Shown piece by piece: positions 1 to 11,621 of a stretch of DNA of 64,000 nt. Within the stretch, counting starts at the first letter, position 1, and each line of letters opens with the position of its first letter. Origin of the DNA: Sclerodactyla briareus (taxonomy: Eukaryota > Echinodermata > Holothuroidea > Dendrochirotida > Sclerodactylidae); assembly GCA_026419785.1 (NCBI GenBank), contig JAODTK010001643.1, forward strand, positions 124,001 to 188,000, read 5' to 3'. A program made the position numbers and the translations under genes. The notes below the pieces were generated by a model. That model saw only the letters and a list, made by a program, of their open reading frames with translations, ran no database searches and had not been told where the DNA came from.

Positions 1-1158
1 TTTGTTGGCATGTTAGTTCATGTACAGAGTCGTATCTCCCTGTAGGTTAACAACAATCCTCCTAATAAACAAAGATATACAATGATATTCACAACTTTGT
101 CCACTAATAACCTCATACTCTGGTTTAGTACGTATATCACCACTATTATATATATATCAGCAGTTCCCCCTGCACTTGGGGAACTCCTGGGCTGCCTGTT
201 GATATCACCCTCGTATTCCGAGGAAGTGCAGTATTTCTGTGGCAAACAAATCTCTCTGCAGTGTTATTGCTCCCCCATCTCTGGTTTTGAGGTAATAACT
301 TGCTGGTGCATGTTCCGGTTCAGGCCCATCTCATTCATCCAGCATGGAGGAACAAATCCCCTTTTTGTATTTCTGGGTCCCCCACTTCCATTGGTACTTA
401 TTACGAGCGATGAATCGCTGTATTGTAGTGCGATGGTTCCCTTCTGTGGTCTGACACTTCCGCCTTTGGCAATTCCATCCTGTATGTTTTAAGAGGTTTT
501 TCTTTATCTCCACAATTCATTCCGTGACGTGATGAAATATTGCCAGTTTCATTCACACTCAAGATGTAAATACATTTGATCGTACGAATATTTTTGGTCC
601 AACAGTGTGGGCAAGCGATGTAGACTGATTAACCTTCCCTTCCAAGCTTCTTTGGCCCATCATTAAATCTATAATCCGATCGTAGGCCATTACCTGTTTT
701 TTAACTGCAAACCGCGTTCTGCACTCTGTTGATTTTTACAAGCGATGAACGCTTGCTATTTCCTCGGTCTGTGAATTTTGTAGTCTTGTACATTTAATTC
801 TTAGTCATTGTCGTACAATATGTTTTCGAAACAATATATATGTTTTTATTGCAATAAAACAGCACAATTTTCTAGTGTATTTCTCCTAAAAATTGTTTTT
901 TACTTCTGAACGAAGTTACGTTGACCTTTTCTTCCGAACATTGCAACCTGGTCATTATTTTTTGCCATTTTGTGTAGTTTTTCCAGTTGCAAAATTGGCT
1001 TTATTATCCGAGTTCCTGGAAAACTTGGAAACTTATCACTTCTGCTCTCCTCGAATTTTGTTAAATTTATCACTTTAATTATGGTACTTTTATATTTTCT
1101 TCTTTGAATGTGTTAATACGAAATTTTAACTTTTACTACAGAATTTTTAACTCATACC
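1..1158. other. Region without recognised gene
   Basis: AT-rich sequence. Open frames here are short and have no recognisable domain or exon signature. The only structure seen is a copy of a dispersed repeat at 160-262 (listed separately). Confidence 0.5.
160..262. repeat. Dispersed repeat, copy 1 (partner at 8305-8397)
   Basis: About 90 bp, including CCCCCTGCAC and CTGCCTGTTGATATCA, recurs with a few differences near 8305-8397 in the same orientation. Seen directly by comparing the two stretches. The family is not recognised. Both copies continue into similar TATTCTGTGGCA / TATTTCTGTGGCA sequence. Confidence 0.6.
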
Positions 1159-2515
1159 AGCTATCTGGTTGAGCTATTGGAAATCTGCATGTCACTCTAT
1201 CTATCTATCTATCATCTTATCTACTATTATCTATCTATCTATCTATCTATCCTGTCATCATCTGTCTGTCTGTCTGTCTGTCTGTCGTCTGTCTGTCTGT
1301 CTATCTATGGTTTAACATTGCCTTTTTGGCTCCAAACAAGTCCTTCTGTGATGAATGTCGACCCAACTTGGATACAATGTCCATTGACCCATGGGACATG
1401 TTTGATTTGGTGAAGGTCAAGGTCAAAGCATTAAGGGGCATATAGACCATGATGTGTAAAATTTCAAAAGTATCTCCTCCTACAAATTTTGGTGCACAGT
1501 TCTGATTTTGGTCTATTGATGGTCTAATATCCGTAATAGGTCCCACTTGGGGGCCCGAGGTCCATTTTAATGACATTTCACACAATGGTACTTGAAAATG
1601 CATCTCCTCCCACAAAGCTTCAATTGATTTTTCTCTTCATAGTTCATGTACTGGTCCTTGGGTAGAGCGCCATTGGGGTTGTTTGAGAATTTTGGGCCCA
1701 GGGCTCATTTTGGGCCCTGGGGTCCATTATATAACATACGCCAAAATCTTGTATCTCCTACAACTTTTGTTGCACATTGCTGATGTCTGATCATACATGA
1801 TGATCTATTAGCCGTACCTTCAGGTGGCCCAAGATTTAGGACCCAAGGCCCAGTGGGCCCTGGAGCCCATTGTGTGAAGTTATGCACAATGCTCTCCCCT
1901 CACAAAGTTTTGGTGCACAGTGCTGACATTATCATAATGATGTCAACCGTGCCATACTACTAAGTGTTTCAGGGATGTTGGCTGAGGCCCATGGCCAGAG
2001 GGCCCTTTCAGTGAAACTTCCATGCAATGTACTGAAATGGCTCTCACAAGTTTCAATTGATTTTCTTCAAAGTTGACATGTAAGTTGTTCCATTCAATGG
2101 CAGTGGTTCATCTGGGGTGTTTGTGACTTCTTTCTGCACAATGTGAAATCAGCACAAACGTTTTCTCCAACACATTTCGATGCACAGATCAGCGTTGATG
2201 TTCTTCATAATAACATTGCGTCAAATTTGGGTCAACATCGATCAAGAATGACTTTTGGGGGTCCATATGCTTTCTTCTCAGCAGATATTACTTTTCTGTT
2301 AAAACCGTACCACATCTGTTGAAAAGAAACAGTACGGCACCCCCAAATTTTATTCTTCGATGGATGTTGACCAACCTCTGACCCACTGCTCATTGAACTT
2401 TGAGACATTTTTGACCCTGTGAATGTCAAGGTCCAAAGGTCTTTAAAGGGCAAATAGCTATCATGTGTAAAATTTCAAAATGTAATTTCCTGTCAAAAGT
2501 ACATTAGATTTTTTG
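1159..2515 (+). mobile_element. Family 1 repeat, copy 1 (Helitron/Helentron-like, 3' end missing)
   Basis: It starts with AGCTATCTGGTTGAGCTATT, followed by a (CTAT)n/(CTGT)n tract, then a body made of diverged tandem units of about 145 bp. Recurring phrases are ATCTCCTCCTACAAATTTT, GTGCACAGTGCTGATGT and CATAATGATGG. No protein-coding capacity is seen. The 3' hairpin end found in copies 2 and 3 is absent; copy 2 begins immediately with the same start motif at about 2523. The 5' microsatellite plus tandem core resembles Helentron-associated non-autonomous elements; that classification is inference. Confidence 0.55.
1193..1303. repeat. Microsatellite (CTAT)n / (CTGT)n
   Basis: A run of CTAT repeats passes into CTGT repeats and back to CTAT. 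It sits right after the start motif of family 1 copy 1, so it is probably part of that element's 5' block. A much shorter trace of the same tract occurs at the start of copy 3 (about 9500-9520). Confidence 0.9.
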
Positions 2516-2518
2516 CTC

Positions 2519-5252
2519 CAACAGCTATCTGGTTGAGCTATTGAATCTGCATGTCAACGGTAATCTATCTCTCATGTTGTAACAATTGTCTTTTGGCTCT
2601 CAAACATTAATTTCTGGCGCTAAATGGCTGTCAACCGAACCTTGGACACATTGTTCATTGACCCATGGGACAGTTTGACCTTGTGAGATCAAGGTCAAGG
2701 GGCACTATAGGCCATTATGTGGTAAAATTTCAAAATGTATCTCCTCCTACAAATTTTCGTGTCAGTGCTGATGTCCGTCATAATGATGGTCTAACAACCT
2801 GTAACCTTTGTGGGGTGTGTTCCGGAATTTTGGTCCAAAGGCCCCACTCGGGCCCAAGCGCCCATTTTAGAATTTCACACAATCGTACTTGGAATGCTCC
2901 TCCTCCACAAAATCCTTTCGATGTCTCAATAGTTTACACATAATGGGCCGTGGGTAGAGGGCCATTGGGGGTGTTCGGATATTTGGGGCTCATGGCCCCG
3001 GTTTGGGCCTTAGGGCCCATTATATGCAATACCGTAAAATCTTGTATCCATACAATTTTGTTGCACAGTGCTGATGTTCAGCCATGATGGTGGTCTAATA
3101 GGCCTATCTTTAGGGTGCTCAGGGATTGGGGTCCCAATGCCCAGTGTGGCCCGAGGGCCCCATCATGTGGAATTTTTGCAAAATGCTTCTCCCTTACAAA
3201 TTTTTATTGCACAGTGCTGACATTCGTCATAATGATGGTCTGACAGCTTAACCTTCGGGGTTGTTCAGGAATTTGGGACTCATTGCCCAGTGTGGGCCCG
3301 ATTGCCCATTTCATGAAATTATACACAATGGTACTTGAATGCATTTCCTCCCACAAGCTCAAATTGATTTTCTAGTTACATGTCTGGTCATTGGGTCGAG
3401 GGCCATTGGGTGTTTGTCATTTTGTTCCGGGCCTATTTGGCCCAGGGCCCATAATGAAAGACAGCAGATCTTGTATCTCCCTGGCCAAGTTGTGTGCACA
3501 TTCTGATTTTTGGTCATAATGATGGTCCAATATTTTGTATCACTGCAGGGTGGCCGAGGATTTGGGACCCAAGGCCCCCAGTTGTATGGCCCTGGTTTCA
3601 TCATGTGGAATTACGCAAATGCTTCTCCTCTTATGATTTTTGATGCTCATTGCTGACATACTGTTATAAAACCGATGTTCCTTTGTGTGGTTTCAAGGGA
3701 TTTTTCCATGCCCCTTTGGGCAAAGGGTCCATATCATGAAATATAAGGTCATGGTACTTTAAATGCAACTTCCTCCCACAAGTTTCATTGATTTTTACTT
3801 GTAATATTACTTGGGTTGTGGTCCATTCGGTGTGTTTGCGAACTTCTAGCCAAGGCCCAATGTGAGCCCAATATGGCCCATAATGTGAAATCATGCCAAA
3901 TGCTTCTCTACCAGGATTGGTGTCATGTTTATGTCTTATGACGGTCCTAATAATAGCCGTACCTCCATAGTTTTCAGGAATTTTGGGACTTGCCGCCCAG
4001 TGTGAGCCCAAGGCCCGTCATGTGCAATCACACACAATGGCTTCTCATCCTACCAAATTTAGTGCATTAATGTTTGATGTTCGATCATAATGATGGAATA
4101 GCCATACCTCCAGACTTTTTCCTGGTCAAAAGTTTTAAGGGGCATAATAATAATCATGTGAAAAAACTGCACAGAAAATCTGCAAAATGATTTTTCCCCT
4201 CCTACAGATTAAGTTGGAGTACCATTATATCATACTCTGTCAGTGTTATCCCAGAATGATGGTAACTGATGATTCAGGGATTCAGGTCAAAGTCATTAAA
4301 GGCTATTCTAAATATTGCTATTTTCAAATTATCGAATAACTTGATGTTGAAAGTTTATTGTCTGCAGCCATTTTTCTTCAACTAAAATAGAACCAGTTGT
4401 TATAAGCTAGACATTTGATAGCCCAGGTATTAAATTTACCTGCCGGTGCCTGTCACTGGTACCCAAATTTACTTATTAACTAATTTGATTTTTGTCTCAT
4501 GTTCACACTTTCATCACCCATTATCACAATACTGACTCTTGACTTGTATTCCATTCCCTTAAATCCCCCGTTCAGGGATTCAAGGTCAGAAGTCATTAAA
4601 GGCGATTCTAAAATAGTGCATATTTCATGCAAATATATCGAATACAATTGATGTTTGAAAGTTTATTTGTGTCGGCAGCATTTTCTTACAACTAAGAATA
4701 GACCAGTTGTTATAAGCTGAGACATTCGATAGCCAGGTAAAATGAATTTACAACTGGCACGTGCCTGTTCACTGTAACCCATATTTAAACTTATTAACTT
4801 CTGGTTTTTGATTTTGTCATAATCATTTTTTGTCAGTATTAACATATGACCCATTGGAAAACCCGTAGGGTATTCATTCTAGTGGGTCATCTCCGATTAT
4901 TCTCAATTGAATTCATACACAAACATTCCACACTGACCTGGTACCTCTTTGACCATATGAAGGTCATTTAAAAAAGCAAATAATAGGCCGTTGTGTGAAA
5001 TGCCCTTTTCTCTTCATTGGTCATTCTCTTGTGATGGATGATGCGCCCTACCTGAGTAACATGTTCATTGACTGCTAAGACATCTTTGCCCTATGAAAAT
5101 CAAGGTTCGAAGGTCTGACAGCGGCATCAATATGCCATTGTTTTGAATTGCCTTTTTGGCCTGATATGTTGAGCCTTTAGTCCACTAATTGTACATATCA
5201 TGTTTGTATATTTGTGTGGTTTGAGCTACAGCACCATTTGTGCTTTAGTTTT
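2519..5252 (+). mobile_element. Family 1 repeat, copy 2, with 3' hairpin terminus
   Basis: It begins with the same start motif as copy 1 (about 2523), then a long run of diverged tandem units of about 145 bp rich in GGCCCA and CATAATGATGG. It ends in TTTGAGCTACAGCACCATTT followed by GTGCTTTAGTTTT, i.e. a GCAC...GTGC hairpin followed by a TTTAGTT tail. Between about 4240 and 4800 a segment is duplicated (GATTCAGGGATTCAGGTCAA near 4270, a similar phrase near 4575). Sequence resembling the body resumes at 5380-5600, so a further degraded piece lies downstream. Confidence 0.55.
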
Positions 5253-5852
5253 GAAATGTCCAATGTTTCTCTGGAGTTGCTCTTTCCAGCTTGTTGGCAG
5301 ATTTTAGATTCACATCATATAGTGCGTTAGAATTACAGCTGTAACATCTGATGGAAAGATTCAAATAGTATTCTTTGATGGATGTGGACCAAACTGACCA
5401 ATGTTCATCACTCTGGGACAATCTTTGACCATGTGAAGGTCAAAGGTCATTGAATGGTCACAATGCCACTGTGGTAAATTTGCCCTTTTCTCTCTCAAAT
5501 TGGTCATTCTTGATTCATTGACCAAAATGAGTAACAATTGTTTATTGACTGCTAAAACTTCTTGGCCATTGAAATCAAGGTCAAGGCCGTTTCCAGGGGT
5601 AGGTTTCTTGCTGAACGAAGGCAGTCAGCTGGCTTGCGGCCATGCTTGCCCTGCAACAATATTTGCCGTGGTTAGACAGCTAGCTCATTCGAGCGATAAC
5701 AATTGGTAAATGGTTAACCGTAATTTTATTCTGTAAGTTAGTATGACTGTGCTTAAGAGTTACCAACTTGAGAAATAAAATGCCATGCACTTAGGTTTGT
5801 TAGCCAACAGAAAGCCTACTTAAAACAACAATGACTATCCACTTACGTGGTC
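5253..5852. other. Degraded family 1 fragment and unique sequence
   Basis: At 5380-5590 the phrases GACCATGTGAAGGTCAAAGG and TGAAATCAAGGTCAAGG match the family 1 body near 11330-11500. The rest up to the tRNA-like element shows nothing recognisable. Confidence 0.4.
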
Positions 5853-5926
5853 ATTTTCCATAGTGTAGTGGTACACTTTCGAGCGTGACGTTTTCGCGTC
5901 CGGGGTTCGAGATCCCCGCCGAAACA
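5853..5926 (+). tRNA. tRNA-Val(GAC)-like sequence, probably a pseudogene
   Basis: An intact A-box-like segment, TAGTGTAGTGG (5861-5871), and a B-box-like segment, GGGTTCGAGATCCCC, lie at the correct spacing, followed by CGCCGAAACA and a TTTT run as in a pol III terminator. The D arm (GTG...CAC) pairs. With loop GTGACGT the anticodon reads GAC (valine). Problems: the anticodon stem has a C-T mismatch and a G-T pair, the T loop has one extra base, and two acceptor pairs are C-C. It is either a pseudogene or tRNA-derived repeat, or a real tRNA gene damaged by sequence errors. Confidence 0.45.
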
Positions 5927-6707
5927 TTTTCTTATTGTTTTTGATTTTAAAAAGGGGGGGGGGATCTTTTAGGATTCTTATGCAGTTTCGGCTACGTGGT
6001 CTAATTACTACCGGAAACCTTTGTTTAAATCGATTTTAATGTTAGGAAATTGCTGTACATAGTACGCGCGCGGATGTGTTGACCTCTACAGCGGTTTGCG
6101 TGTCTGCACAATGACAGTCATGTTTGACCTAAGGCAGCCCCTCCAAATTCGCGTGCTTTTGGTTCAAGTTCCAAATTTTTGTTCTCAAATCACAAATTCA
6201 ATTCGCATTTTCTCAGAGATGGAAAAGAGCTTTAACAGGAAAAGAAATTGAAAGTGTGCGCTAGAGAACACAAATGGAATCTATATCACTTGAAAGCCGC
6301 AAAAGTCATACGTATCTCCATTCCTGTGCACTTCAGGGGTCCTTATGATATTAAAGGTCACCTCCACACCTAAAAGTCGAAAAATCTTCAATGCAAACGG
6401 CATTAATCACGTGACACCCTTCCAAAATCGACTATCCCTATATGTTCACTATTTCATTAGAGAGGATGAGTGCGTAGCATTGCTGGTATGGAATTGCCTC
6501 TTGTTTGTGGCCCCATTGGTTCAGTCTACCAGTCTAGTTCACTGTGAGCTAACAACCTGGCCTAATCCTAATACAACACTTGAGGCCTTGTACAAAGATA
6601 TTCACCTCTGTCCCACTATGACCTCATGATCCATGCTCAATACGTAATATCCAGTACTATAAGCTCCATATTTCTACAAGCAACAATGATCGTTACAATA
6701 ACTCTGT
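5927..6707. other. Region without recognised gene
   Basis: Contains a G9 run near 5955 and short open frames with no recognised domain. The sequence from about 6550 may be the degraded 5' side of the retroelement that follows. Confidence 0.4.
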
Positions 6708-7856
6708 CAAAGTTGGATAGCTTGGCATTGAGAGGAATGTCCTCAAGTGGATCGTGAGAGGCTTCATTAATAGGGAACACCGAGGGGTCGTTAATTTAAT
6801 GGGCGGTCGTCTTCTTGGCAAAAGGTCACTATGGTGTTCCTCAGAGATCGTTCTTGGGCCATTACTTCTTTTGGCGTATATTGACGATCTTGAAGGTTCT
6901 GTTCCCATTTCAGGGTTAAGAAGTTTGCTGACGATACTAAGTTGTATATCGGGAGGGTCACAGTTCGATTTATGATGCTGCAATTGTTCAAAGGGATATG
7001 GAGATAATTTCCGAATGGTTATTCGCTGGCAAAATGTTTTCAATGTCGACAAGTGCAAAGTTATGCATGTTGGTTTTCACAATCGAAACTCTTCCTTCAG
7101 TGAATGCCGAATATCAGGAGGTGATTTCAGAAAAGATATTCCTTGGGGTTGGGTGTTTTGATTCTTCTTTGAAACCTTCAAGCAGTGTGACAAAGCTGCT
7201 AAAGACGGGTAATTGGATTCTGGCTTTGATTAGACGTCCCTTCAGTGGTCCTTGATAATGATATTGTGGCAGGCTGTGTATTTAAGCAAACGTGAGCCAC
7301 ACCTTAGAGTATTCTGTACAAGTGTGGAAGCCCTACCTTTGCAAAAGACAAGCATGTAATTGAAAACGTTAGCATAGAAACGGGAATGATTCACTGTCTG
7401 AAAAATTTAGCCTACGACGAAAGATTGAGGCGTCTCGATCTAACTTATACCATGAAGCTGAGCAAATGCGGGGGTTTGGTAATGATCAGTTTTCAAAATG
7501 GTCCATGGACTCGATGGCCTTGTCCTTCCACTACTTCTTTGAATTTTCCAAGTTACTGGAATAGAGGCCACTGTTCAAGCTTCGTGGCAAAGCGCGCAGA
7601 ATGACATGTAAATATTTCTGGCTCGCAGAGAGTGATCAATGAATGGATTGTCTTCCTGATAATGTTTGTTTGCTCTAAGAGGTGAAATGATTCAGAAGTC
7701 TTGATCCATTTTCAGGAATCAAAGGCGAATTATTAGTTCAAGTTTTTGGTTCATTTTCTTTCTGGGATTGGGTGGGGGCTTCGGGGGTGTTTATGAGATT
7801 ATGTCCTTCCTGACCCCTTATTCACTAAACTAAACTAAACTAAACTAAACTATAGA
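6708..7856 (+). mobile_element. Non-LTR retrotransposon (LINE), 3' part of reverse transcriptase ORF, degraded
   Basis: Read across several frameshifts, the + strand shows a reverse transcriptase palm. KLDSLALRGNVLKWI begins near 6708. A VPQ.S-like motif follows, then LGPLL..AYIDDL (about 6855-6890), then the catalytic K-FADD-TKLYIG box (FADD codons 6924-6935) and D.CKVMHVGFHNRN (about 7050-7090). The C-terminal MIHCLKNLAYDERLRRLDL segment (7387-7443) and a V-INEW-LPDNV segment near 7635-7665 are typical of jockey/CR1-like LINEs. It ends in an (ACTAA)n tail at 7824-7853, as many LINE 3' ends do. The ORF is broken in several frames, so this copy cannot be autonomous. Confidence 0.8.
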
Positions 7857-8780
7857 TCATAGGATCTCTCATGACCCAAGTTGGTTTTTTTGCCCTGTTG
7901 GTTCAAGTTTACTCCGTTAAGGAGCCATTTCATGTGGAATTGAAAGCTGGTTACTGCACAATTCCATTTCAATTCCATCAAATAGGAGGTATATTTTCTT
8001 CACCTTTTGTAACAGTCATGATGTGTGCAAACATATCAGGAAGAATGGTCTCCTAAACTGAACTTTGGCTAGACTTTTGCCCTAAAAAGTCAAGTTATAC
8101 ATGATTTCACGACGTCCAATCTGGCTGGCATAAAACTTCTGCCCTGTTCAGAGAAAGACCTGATCACCATGAGAACCTCGGGCCCCCATGAGAAGGTCTC
8201 TCGCTACCATCTGACAAGACACTGGGCCTAGTACCAGAGCACATAGAACCGCCGCCTCTTCACGCCCTGAGCCCGGGATTGACCAAGGCGCGGATGAGAG
8301 TGGTCGAACATATTCCCCCTGCACCTGGGAACTCCTGGCCTGCCTGTTGATATCAGTCCTCGGATTCGAGGAAAGCCGTGGAGTATTCTGTGGCACTGTG
8401 GCAATCAGTATTCCTTTGAGTGTTTATTTCATTTCCAGTAGAAATGCAGCTTCTCTGGTTCAAGGTGCGAATAAACTTGCTCGGTAACATGTTTAATTTG
8501 TGGGTTCAGCCATCCTTCATGAAAAGGGCAAGTACTGCCACAAATAAAGTCTATGATTGATGAATTGAATTCATGCCAAATCAAACTTTGTGTCATGTTC
8601 ATTGCATGTTCAGTTATAAAAGATTACAAAAATTCAAGATATACTTTATTCACTGCTGAGTTGCAATTTTGCCAAATGAGAACATGTGATGATGTCATAT
8701 TCAACAAGCTTAGAGAAAAGGTTGAGAAATATGTCTTAACTTTCCCCTCATAATGTAGATACCCTTACAAAAAAAAAATT
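7857..8780. other. Unassigned sequence with dispersed-repeat copy
   Basis: It holds the second copy of the repeat described at 160-262 (here 8305-8397), preceded by sequence with several GAGAACC/GGTCTC-like short inverted pieces (8150-8300). No coding exon is recognised. An A9 run at 8769-8778 borders the next element. Confidence 0.4.
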
Positions 8781-9292
8781 GGCGAAAAAAACACGGGTGT
8801 TCATGGGGGGACCATGGTTGTTCGGGGGTGCTTAATAGGGGTTGGTCAGGACACCCTGTGCCCCATGGCAGGCATGGTTTGGTGGGGGGATGACAAGGGC
8901 ACAGCCAATGGTCTGTGACATGGTCAGGCCCTCCCCCTCCTGACATGACACCCCATGTCACTTATTAAGAATGAAGGGGTCAACAACCAGCCACAGTCAA
9001 CCATGGCCAACCAGGTTTCCATTGGAAATCTATGACATTTTGCAGGTCCTGTGACAGGGTCCTGACATGCACATGACGTGGGTGAAAACTACTGATGGGA
9101 GCCCTAGTCTAGCCCTGCTCAACACTGCCTTGACCATGTCTAGACGTTGGATCCCAACCTTTGACACCTCTGGTTGACACCATGTCATGTGTCATGGCAG
9201 GGGGTTCATGGTGATCACCCTGTTCACCCCTGATCAAGGTGAACAACCCTGTCTTGCTGTGATGCCCCTGGCGACACCCATGTTTTTCGTCA
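8781..9292. mobile_element. MITE-like element with imperfect ~25-bp terminal inverted repeats
   Basis: The left end GGCGAAAAAAACACGGGTGT pairs imperfectly with the right end, whose reverse complement begins GACGAAAAACATGGGTGTCG. The interior is GC-rich relative to its flanks, with many CCATGG, GTGACA/TGTCAC and CATGTCA words, so it can fold extensively. No open reading frame of note. The superfamily cannot be assigned because no clear target duplication is seen. Confidence 0.55.
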
Positions 9293-9489
9293 TATTTTTG
9301 GTAATGGTAGACTCATTAACAGGTTGCCATTGGCCAAAATTCACCGTTACATGAATTTAAGAAGCCATATCTCCCAACCGAACATCTATAAACCTGAACG
9401 AAGTGATAATTGAATGATTTGTTATTCTCTTAACAATATACAACAACAAGAATCTATTATTTGGCTGGAATTTGCCTTACGCATGTAGG

Positions 9490-11619
9490 ACAGTTCTGTT
9501 TGTATCTATCTGTCTATGTGCTATCACCCGTGTGTCAACAATTGCCTTTTTAACTCCCAACCCAGTCATTCCGCGATGGATGTCGACCAACTTGGATACA
9601 ATGTTCTTTGACCCAGGGACATTTTTGAACCTGTGAATGTCAAGGTCAAAGGCCATAAAGGCAATCTAGACCATTATGTTTAAGAATTTCAAAATGTATC
9701 TCCTCTACAATTGTTGTGCACAGTGCTGATGTTTGTCTATGATGGTCTAATCGCCGTTACCTTCGGGTGTTCAGGAATTTTTTATCAGAGTCCCACTTGG
9801 TCCCGAGGCCCCATTTTATAACATTTCACACAATGGTACTGAAATGAATCTCCTCCACAACTTCAATTGATTTTCTTCATAGTTACATGTAATTGTCCTT
9901 GGTTGGAGAGCCATTGGGATTTGCAGGAATTTTGGGGCCCGTGCTTCATTTGGGCCCTTGGTCCATTATATGAAATCCTCAAATGTTTGTTCTCCTACAA
10001 CTTTTGTTGCACATCGCTGTGTTCAGTCATAATGATGTCTTTTAGCCGTACCTCAGGGTGTGCAGGGACTTAGGACCCAGGCCCAGTGTGGGCCCTGGGT
10101 CCCATTGGGTGGAAATACGCAAAATCTTCTCCCTCAAATTTGGTGCGCAATGCTGACATTCGGTCATCATGATGTTTACATCCGTCTTTCGGGGTTTTCA
10201 GGATGTCTGGCACAGTCCCACTCGGCAGGAGGCCCATTTTCAAATGATAATTTCACCAATTGTACTTGAACTGCATCTCCTCCCACAAGCGTCAAATGAT
10301 TTTCTTCAAACTGACATGTAATGGTCCTTGTGTAAGCACCATTGGGGTGTTTGGTGGCAATTTTGGCCCAGGGCTCAGTTTGGGCCCTGGGGCCCATTAT
10401 TGAATACGCCAAAATCTTGTATCTCCTACAATTGTTTGCACATGCTGATGTTCAGTCATAATGATGCTTTAGCCGGACCTTCAGGGTTCCCAGGGATTTA
10501 GGACCCAAGCTCATGTGGCCCTGGAGCCATTGTGTGAAATTACGCAAAATGCTTCTCCCCTCACAAATTTGGTGCACAGTGCTCGACATTCGTTCATAAT
10601 GATGGGCTAACCGCTGTACCTTCTAATTGTTCGATTTTTGTTAGGGTCCCTCTGGGCCAGAGGACCCATTTCAAGAAATTTTCATGCAATGGTACTTGAA
10701 ATGCATCTCACACGTTTCCATTGATTTTCTTCAAGTTCCATGTAATTTTTCCATTCAATGGCAGTGGTTCATCGGGTGTTTAGCGAACTTCTGGGGGCCC
10801 CAATTGAAATCATGCAAAACGTTTCTCCAACAAATTTTGATGCACGATCAGCGCTGATTTCGGTCATAATAACATTGGGTCAAGTTGGTCGACATCGTCG
10901 AGAATGACTTTTTTGGGGGTCCATAATTCTTCTTCTCGCAGCATATTACTTTAGGTTGAAACAGTAACATCTGTTGAAAGAAGCATTACGGACCCCAAAG
11001 AGTTTCTTTGATGTATGTTGACCCAACTTGACCCCCGGCTCATTGACCTTGAACATTTTTACCCTTGAATGTCAATGTCAAACGGTCTTCAAAGGGGCAA
11101 TGATAGGCTATCATGTTTAAAACAAAAGGTATTTCCTGCAAAGTACTTAGATTTTTTTGAAACTTTCATAATGTTTCTCTTGGTAGTGGGCTCTTTCCAG
11201 CTTTTTGCAGATTTTAGATACAACACATATAGTGCTGTTAGAATAACCTCTAGGAACAAGCAAATAGTAATTCTTTGATGTATGTTAACCAAACGTTGCC
11301 ACAATGTTCATTGATCTTTGAGACATTTTTGACCATGTGAGGTCAGGTCATTGAAGGACACAACAGCCACTGTGAAAAATTTCCCCTTTTTCTCTCTCAA
11401 TCGGTCATTCTTTGATGGCCTTTAACCAAAACTGCGTACAATTTTTATTTACTGCGAAAACTTCTTGGCCATATGAAGGTCAAGGTCAAGGTCGTTACAG
11501 GTAGTTTCATTGCTTGAACTGGCCTTCTTGGCCTCATGCTCTTAGCACATTTTATCACAATATGTACTTCGTCTTGGACATTCCTGCGGTTTGAGCTACA
11601 GCACCATTGTGCTCTAGTT
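9490..11619 (+). mobile_element. Family 1 repeat, copy 3, complete 3' hairpin terminus
   Basis: The body is homologous to copies 1 and 2 (CAATTGCCTTTTTAACTCCC, CATAATGATG, GGCCCAGTGTGGGCCC). It ends at 11590-11617 with TTTGAGCTACAGCACCATTG and TGCTCTAGTTT. The GCAC-CATT-GTGC hairpin is followed by TCTAGTT, which contains the CTRR signature of Helitron 3' ends. A family 2 element begins within about 5 bp. Only short spurious open frames are present. Confidence 0.6.
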
Positions 11620-11621
11620 TA

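Noticed and set aside
82-492. 136-codon open frame on the + strand
   Set aside because: Covers a dispersed repeat copy, has no recognisable domain, and composition is like the flanks.
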